A stretch of 7,953 bases of DNA, taken from Lentzea sp. Lineage in GTDB: Bacteria; Actinomycetota; Actinomycetes; Mycobacteriales; Pseudonocardiaceae. Every line of letters starts with the position of its first letter. Position 1 is the first letter of the stretch. The notes beneath the pieces were generated by a model. It worked only from the letters and a program-made list of their open reading frames with translations, made no database searches and had not been told where the DNA came from. The translations under genes and the position numbers were made by a program. Positions 5,250 to 7,953 of this stretch are shown one piece after another. The stretch is from positions 1-7,953 of the forward strand of contig JASLAV010000366.1 of NCBI GenBank assembly GCA_030146905.1. The letters are read 5' to 3'.

Positions 5250-6083
5250 TCAGCCCGCGAGCTTCGGCGGGTCGGGGATCTTGTAGCCGGAAGATCCGAT
5301 GTTGGCCTCCAGCGACTTCCGCCAGGCACCAGAGTCGATCATCTTCTGCAGCGCGGCCTGGACCTTCGCCTTGCTGCTGGGGTCGTCGCGGCGCAGGCCG
5401 ACGCCGTACTCCTCCTTGCTGAACGGGTCGCCGACCACGCGCAGCAGTTCGGGGTTCTGGGCGGCATAGCCGGCGAGCAGCACGTCGTCGGTGGTGACGG
5501 CGTCGACGTTGTTGGCGAGCAGCGCCGTGACGCAGTCGCTGAACTTCGCGTACTCGACCAGGTTCACGTCCTTGGCGAACTGCTCCTTGACGTACGCGGC
5601 GGACGTGGATCCGGCGGTGGAGCACAGGCGGAGGCTGGCGTTGAGGGACTTCGGGCCGTCGATGCGCGTCTCGTTCAGCCGCACCAGCAGGTCCTGGCCT
5701 GCCACGAAGTACGGGCCGACGAAGTCGACGATCTCCTTGCGCTTGTCGGTGATCGAGTAGGTGGAGACGACGATGTCGGCCTCACCGCTGGTCAGCAGCG
5801 TCTCCCGGTTGCCGGGCTGCGCCTCCATCCAGGTGATGCCGTCCTCCTCGACGCCCAGCTCGGCGGCGATGTACCTGGCGACGTCGACGTCGAACCCGCG
5901 ATAACTGCCGTCGAGCCTGCGCACCGACAGGCCGGGCTGGTCGTACGACACGGCGATGGTCATCCGGTCGTTCGAACTGACTTTGCCCACCATGGTGGAC
6001 TCGTCGCCACCCGCACACGAAGCGAGGAAAAGCACGGCGGCACATGTTGTCGCCACCAGGCGGAGGAGCGCTCTCGGCGTCAT
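5250..6083 (-). CDS. Amino-acid (glutamate-type) ABC transporter substrate-binding lipoprotein
   Basis: A 277-residue exported lipoprotein of the polar amino-acid binding family (SBP_bac_3). The signal peptide ends in lipobox L20-A21-S22-C23, so C23 is lipidated and the protein sits on the outer face of the membrane. Family marks are GFDVDVARYIA (63-73), GNRETLL (91-97), TYSIT with R115 (109-115), FVGPYFVAGQ (121-130) and a closing LEANIG segment. C154 (LRLCSTAGSTSA) and C184 (FSDCVTALLANNVDAVTTDD) match a cysteine pair seen in actinobacterial GluB-type proteins and could form a disulphide. The ligand is probably glutamate or a related amino acid, by family resemblance only. The ATG at 6083 has AAGAGGG four bases upstream. 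No permease or ATPase gene is adjacent: upstream is an acyl-CoA-synthetase-like gene, downstream a GntR regulator. It may serve a transporter encoded elsewhere. Confidence 0.93.
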   Translation of the reverse strand: MTPRALLRLVATTCAAVLFLASCAGGDESTMVGKVSSNDRMTIAVSYDQPGLSVRRLDGSYRGFDVDVARYIAAELGVEEDGITWMEAQPGNRETLLTSGEADIVVSTYSITDKRKEIVDFVGPYFVAGQDLLVRLNETRIDGPKSLNASLRLCSTAGSTSAAYVKEQFAKDVNLVEYAKFSDCVTALLANNVDAVTTDDVLLAGYAAQNPELLRVVGDPFSKEEYGVGLRRDDPSSKAKVQAALQKMIDSGAWRKSLEANIGSSGYKIPDPPKLAG

Positions 6084-6110
6084 TCGTCCCTCTTACGGCG
6101 TGGATCCCGG

Positions 6111-6151
6111 GCATGCGCCGACTCATCAGGGTGGTGCTCGGTCGGCGATGC
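6111..6151 (-). promoter_or_regulatory. Long stem-loop at the 5' end of the binding-protein mRNA
   Basis: In the transcript, GCAT plus CGCCGAC (6151-6141) can pair with GTCGGCG plus ATGC (6122-6111), with one unpaired base and an 18-base loop. This gives an 11-base-pair stem starting at about +1 of the predicted transcript. It ends some 17 bases before the ribosome-binding site. It may stabilise the mRNA, act as an operator in DNA form, or regulate translation. Resemblance to a known riboswitch is not evident. Confidence 0.45.
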
Positions 6152-6155
6152 GGGA

Positions 6156-6184
6156 AACCTAAGCGGCGTCGGGACGCATGTCCA
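6156..6184 (-). promoter_or_regulatory. Promoter of the binding-protein / GntR unit
   Basis: On the minus strand TGGACA (6184-6179) matches TTGACA at five of six positions and is followed after exactly 17 bases by TAGGTT (6161-6156), a TANNNT -10 box. The predicted start is near 6149, giving a leader of about 65 bases. Confidence 0.65.
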
Positions 6185-6223
6185 TACCTCAGCACGAATG
6201 AAACGAACGGAATCGTTGAGGTA
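6185..6223. promoter_or_regulatory. Spaced inverted repeat directly upstream of the -35 box
   Basis: TACCTCA (6185-6191) and TGAGGTA (6217-6223) are perfect inverted copies 25 bases apart; the first abuts the -35 box of the binding-protein promoter. A third half-site CTCA (6228-6231) overlaps the stop codon of the upstream gene. Inside, a smaller AACGA/TCGTT hairpin exists that, read on the minus strand, is followed by TTCATT and could be a weak terminator for the upstream gene. Regulatory site and terminator are both possible. Confidence 0.35.
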
Positions 6224-6228
6224 ACCGC

Positions 6229-7953
6229 TCAGCGCAGGCGGCGGGGCCCGGCGTCGTGCAGAGATGGCGGCGGGCCGACAACTATGCGGGCGCTGCTCAC
6301 GAAAGCGCCTGCGGCAGAAGCAAGAACGGGTTCAAGCTTCAACGAACGCACCTCCGGAAGGTCCTCGGCCAGCGCGGCCAAACGGAGTACCAATTCCTGA
6401 AGTGCTTTCAGGTCCGCTGGTTCGTCACCGCGGTAACCGGTGAGCAGAGGCGCGGCTTTCGGTGCCATGACGAGGTCCGCCGCGTCGGTGTCGGTGAGGG
6501 GTACCGCGCGGTAGGCGCGGTCGCCGAGCAGGTCGCTGACCAGACCCGACAGCCCGAACCAGACCAGCGTGCCGAAGCTCGGGTCGTCCTGCAGGCCGAG
6601 GACGCAGCTGACCCCCTTGGGTGCCATGCGCTGCACGTACACACCCGGTTTTCCGGAAAGCGCCGCGAGGTCGTGGTAGGCGGCCGTGACCGATTCCTGC
6701 TGGGCGATGTCGAGCCGCACACCCACGAGGTCCGTGCGATGCCGCAAACGTTCGCTGGTGGCTTTCATCGCCACCGGATAACCGAGTTCGGACGCCGCGT
6801 GAACGGCTTCCTCGGCACTGTTGGCGATGCGGAACGGCACTACATCGATTCCGTAGCACCGCAGGAGTTCGACCGCCGTCTGGTCGTCGATCCTGCGTTC
6901 GGCCGACGGTTTGTCCACAATGGATCGCGCTCGTTCGGTGTCGATGCCTTCGGGTCTGATGAAGTTTCCCTGGGGCGCGGCACGCCAACGCGCGTAACGA
7001 ACGGCGCGCGCCAGTGAGAGCACGGCGCGTTCGGGGCTGGCGTAGCTGGGAATCGACCCCTTCCCCGGCATTCTCAGCTCCTCCGGAATGCCCTCGACCG
7101 CGAGGAACGTCGAGACGATCGGTTTCGTGCTGTGCGCGGATTCTTTGATGGCACGGGCATACGCGGTGCCGGGGACCGCGATCGGCGGCACGAACACGAC
7201 GACGAGAGCGTCGGTGTCGGGGCGGTCGAGGGCTTCTTTCACCGCCTTCGCGAACTCCTCCGGAGTCGCCTGGGCTCCGACGTCGACGGGGTCGCCCGCG
7301 AGGTCGAGGTCCTGGGCGAGCAGCGTGTCGGCCGCGAGCAGGCCGATCGCGGTGGAGTTGCCGACGACGGCGACGCGTTTGCCCGTGGGCAACGGCTGGT
7401 GGGCCAGCAGGAGGGCGGTGTCGAACATCTGCGCCAGCGACTCGACCCTGATGACGCCGGCCTGTTCGAACAGGGCCTGGACACTCGCCTCGTCGACCTT
7501 CGCGGCGGTGGCGGCGAGAGCGGGGACGACGGCGTGGCGGCCGGACTTCACCGCGACGATGGGCTTGGTGCGGCCGAGCCGGCGCGCGAGCCTCGCGAAC
7601 TTGCGCGGGTTGCCGAACGACTCCAGGTAGAGCAGCACGACGTCGGTGGCGGGATCGGTCTCCCAGTACTGCAGCAGGTCGTTGCCGGAGACGTCGGCGC
7701 GGTTGCCCGCGGAGACGAACGTGGACAGCCCCAGGCCCCACCCCGCGGCGTTGGCGAGGATGGCCGTGCCGAGGGCGCCCGACTGGCAGAAGAAGCCCGC
7801 ACGGCCCCGTGACGGCAGCTTCGGGGCGAGGGTCGCGTTGAGGCGGACCTTGGGGTCGAGGTTGATGACGCCCAGCGCGTTCGGGCCGACGACACGCATG
7901 CCGTGCGCCCTCGCCTCGGCCGCGAGCCTGCGTTCGGCGGACAGACCGTCCGG
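6229..7953 (-). CDS. NDP-forming acyl-CoA-synthetase-like protein with ATP-grasp domain, C-terminal 574 residues (cut by right edge)
   Basis: The reading frame is open to the window edge, so the start lies outside; the ATG at 7899 is internal. Numbered from the edge, residues 23-28 (GPNALG) close a CoA-binding domain. CQSGALG (56-62) and VAVKSGRH (133-140) belong to the CoA-ligase domain, and an ATP-grasp domain runs from about 356 to the end (YPVAMKAT with K397, RHRTDLVGVRL at 404-414, KLEPVLA with E541). True ADP-forming acetyl-CoA synthetases carry a phosphorylated histidine in an SHTG motif; the matching place here reads LAATAA, with alanine (A148) instead. This is typical of Pat-type protein acetyltransferases, in which such a domain senses or binds metabolites and is joined to a GNAT domain. 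About 120 or more residues of this domain are missing upstream, perhaps preceded by GNAT. A role in protein acetylation is inferred, not shown. Confidence 0.88.
   Translation of the reverse strand, partial: PDGLSAERRLAAEARAHGMRVVGPNALGVINLDPKVRLNATLAPKLPSRGRAGFFCQSGALGTAILANAAGWGLGLSTFVSAGNRADVSGNDLLQYWETDPATDVVLLYLESFGNPRKFARLARRLGRTKPIVAVKSGRHAVVPALAATAAKVDEASVQALFEQAGVIRVESLAQMFDTALLLAHQPLPTGKRVAVVGNSTAIGLLAADTLLAQDLDLAGDPVDVGAQATPEEFAKAVKEALDRPDTDALVVVFVPPIAVPGTAYARAIKESAHSTKPIVSTFLAVEGIPEELRMPGKGSIPSYASPERAVLSLARAVRYARWRAAPQGNFIRPEGIDTERARSIVDKPSAERRIDDQTAVELLRCYGIDVVPFRIANSAEEAVHAASELGYPVAMKATSERLRHRTDLVGVRLDIAQQESVTAAYHDLAALSGKPGVYVQRMAPKGVSCVLGLQDDPSFGTLVWFGLSGLVSDLLGDRAYRAVPLTDTDAADLVMAPKAAPLLTGYRGDEPADLKALQELVLRLAALAEDLPEVRSLKLEPVLASAAGAFVSSARIVVGPPPSLHDAGPRRLR

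Noticed and set aside
5219..5329. Upstream ATG start (5329) for the GntR gene
   Set aside because: It would overlap the binding-protein gene by 80 bases and add an arginine-rich, family-unlike extension. The GTG at 5218 gives the family's usual length.
6084..6228. Search for a DasR-type operator (TGGTCTAGACCA core) before the binding-protein gene
   Set aside because: No sequence close to that core was found in this intergenic region or around the GntR start.
1..7953. Hidden mobile element, CRISPR array or tRNA
   Set aside because: No terminal repeats, transposase or integrase motifs, spaced direct repeats, or cloverleaf-like sequence were noticed; codon and base use look even across the window.

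Overview
The window is about 8 kb of GC-rich DNA with dense genes, GTG as well as ATG starts, and promoter-to-start spacings that suggest several leaderless transcripts. Its gene content includes a DasR/NagR-like GntR regulator, a GluB-type solute-binding lipoprotein and an acyl-CoA-synthetase-like protein of the type fused to acetyltransferases. Together these point to a filamentous or related actinomycete. A member of the Pseudonocardiales is my best guess, but that is inference. No tRNA, rRNA, CRISPR array, insertion sequence or phage gene was seen. The content looks like ordinary chromosome.

Layout, left to right. Positions 1-599 (minus) hold the N-terminal 199 residues of a flavin-containing monooxygenase that runs off the left edge. 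It is transcribed from a near-consensus promoter overlapped by an inverted repeat. Positions 728-3828 (plus) hold four genes: an exported protein of unknown function, the RNA ligase rtcB, a small single-pass membrane protein, and a soluble protein. The soluble protein overlaps the membrane gene by 8 bases. It carries a hexapeptide-repeat region plus a shortened copy of the membrane protein's C-terminal domain. A hairpin-rich 74-base gap separates this block from a convergent minus-strand block.

The minus-strand block, in transcription order, is: an acyl-CoA-synthetase/ATP-grasp protein cut by the right edge (6229-7953), an amino-acid-type substrate-binding lipoprotein (5250-6083) with a good promoter and a structured 5' leader, a GntR/HutC regulator (4451-5218), and a 113-residue protein of unknown function (3903-4244). 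The binding protein and regulator form a probable two-gene unit. No permease or ATPase gene accompanies the binding protein, so it probably either works with a remote transporter or acts as a sensor.

The most interesting points are: the tandem membrane/soluble paralogue pair with its 6-residue repeats; the two inverted repeats of the same GTGA-N7-TCAC design on either side of the GntR gene, one of them sitting on its predicted -10; the orphan binding protein paired with a sugar-phosphate-type regulator; and the apparent loss of the catalytic histidine in the acyl-CoA-synthetase-like protein. I see no convincing case for a wholly new defence or mobile system here.
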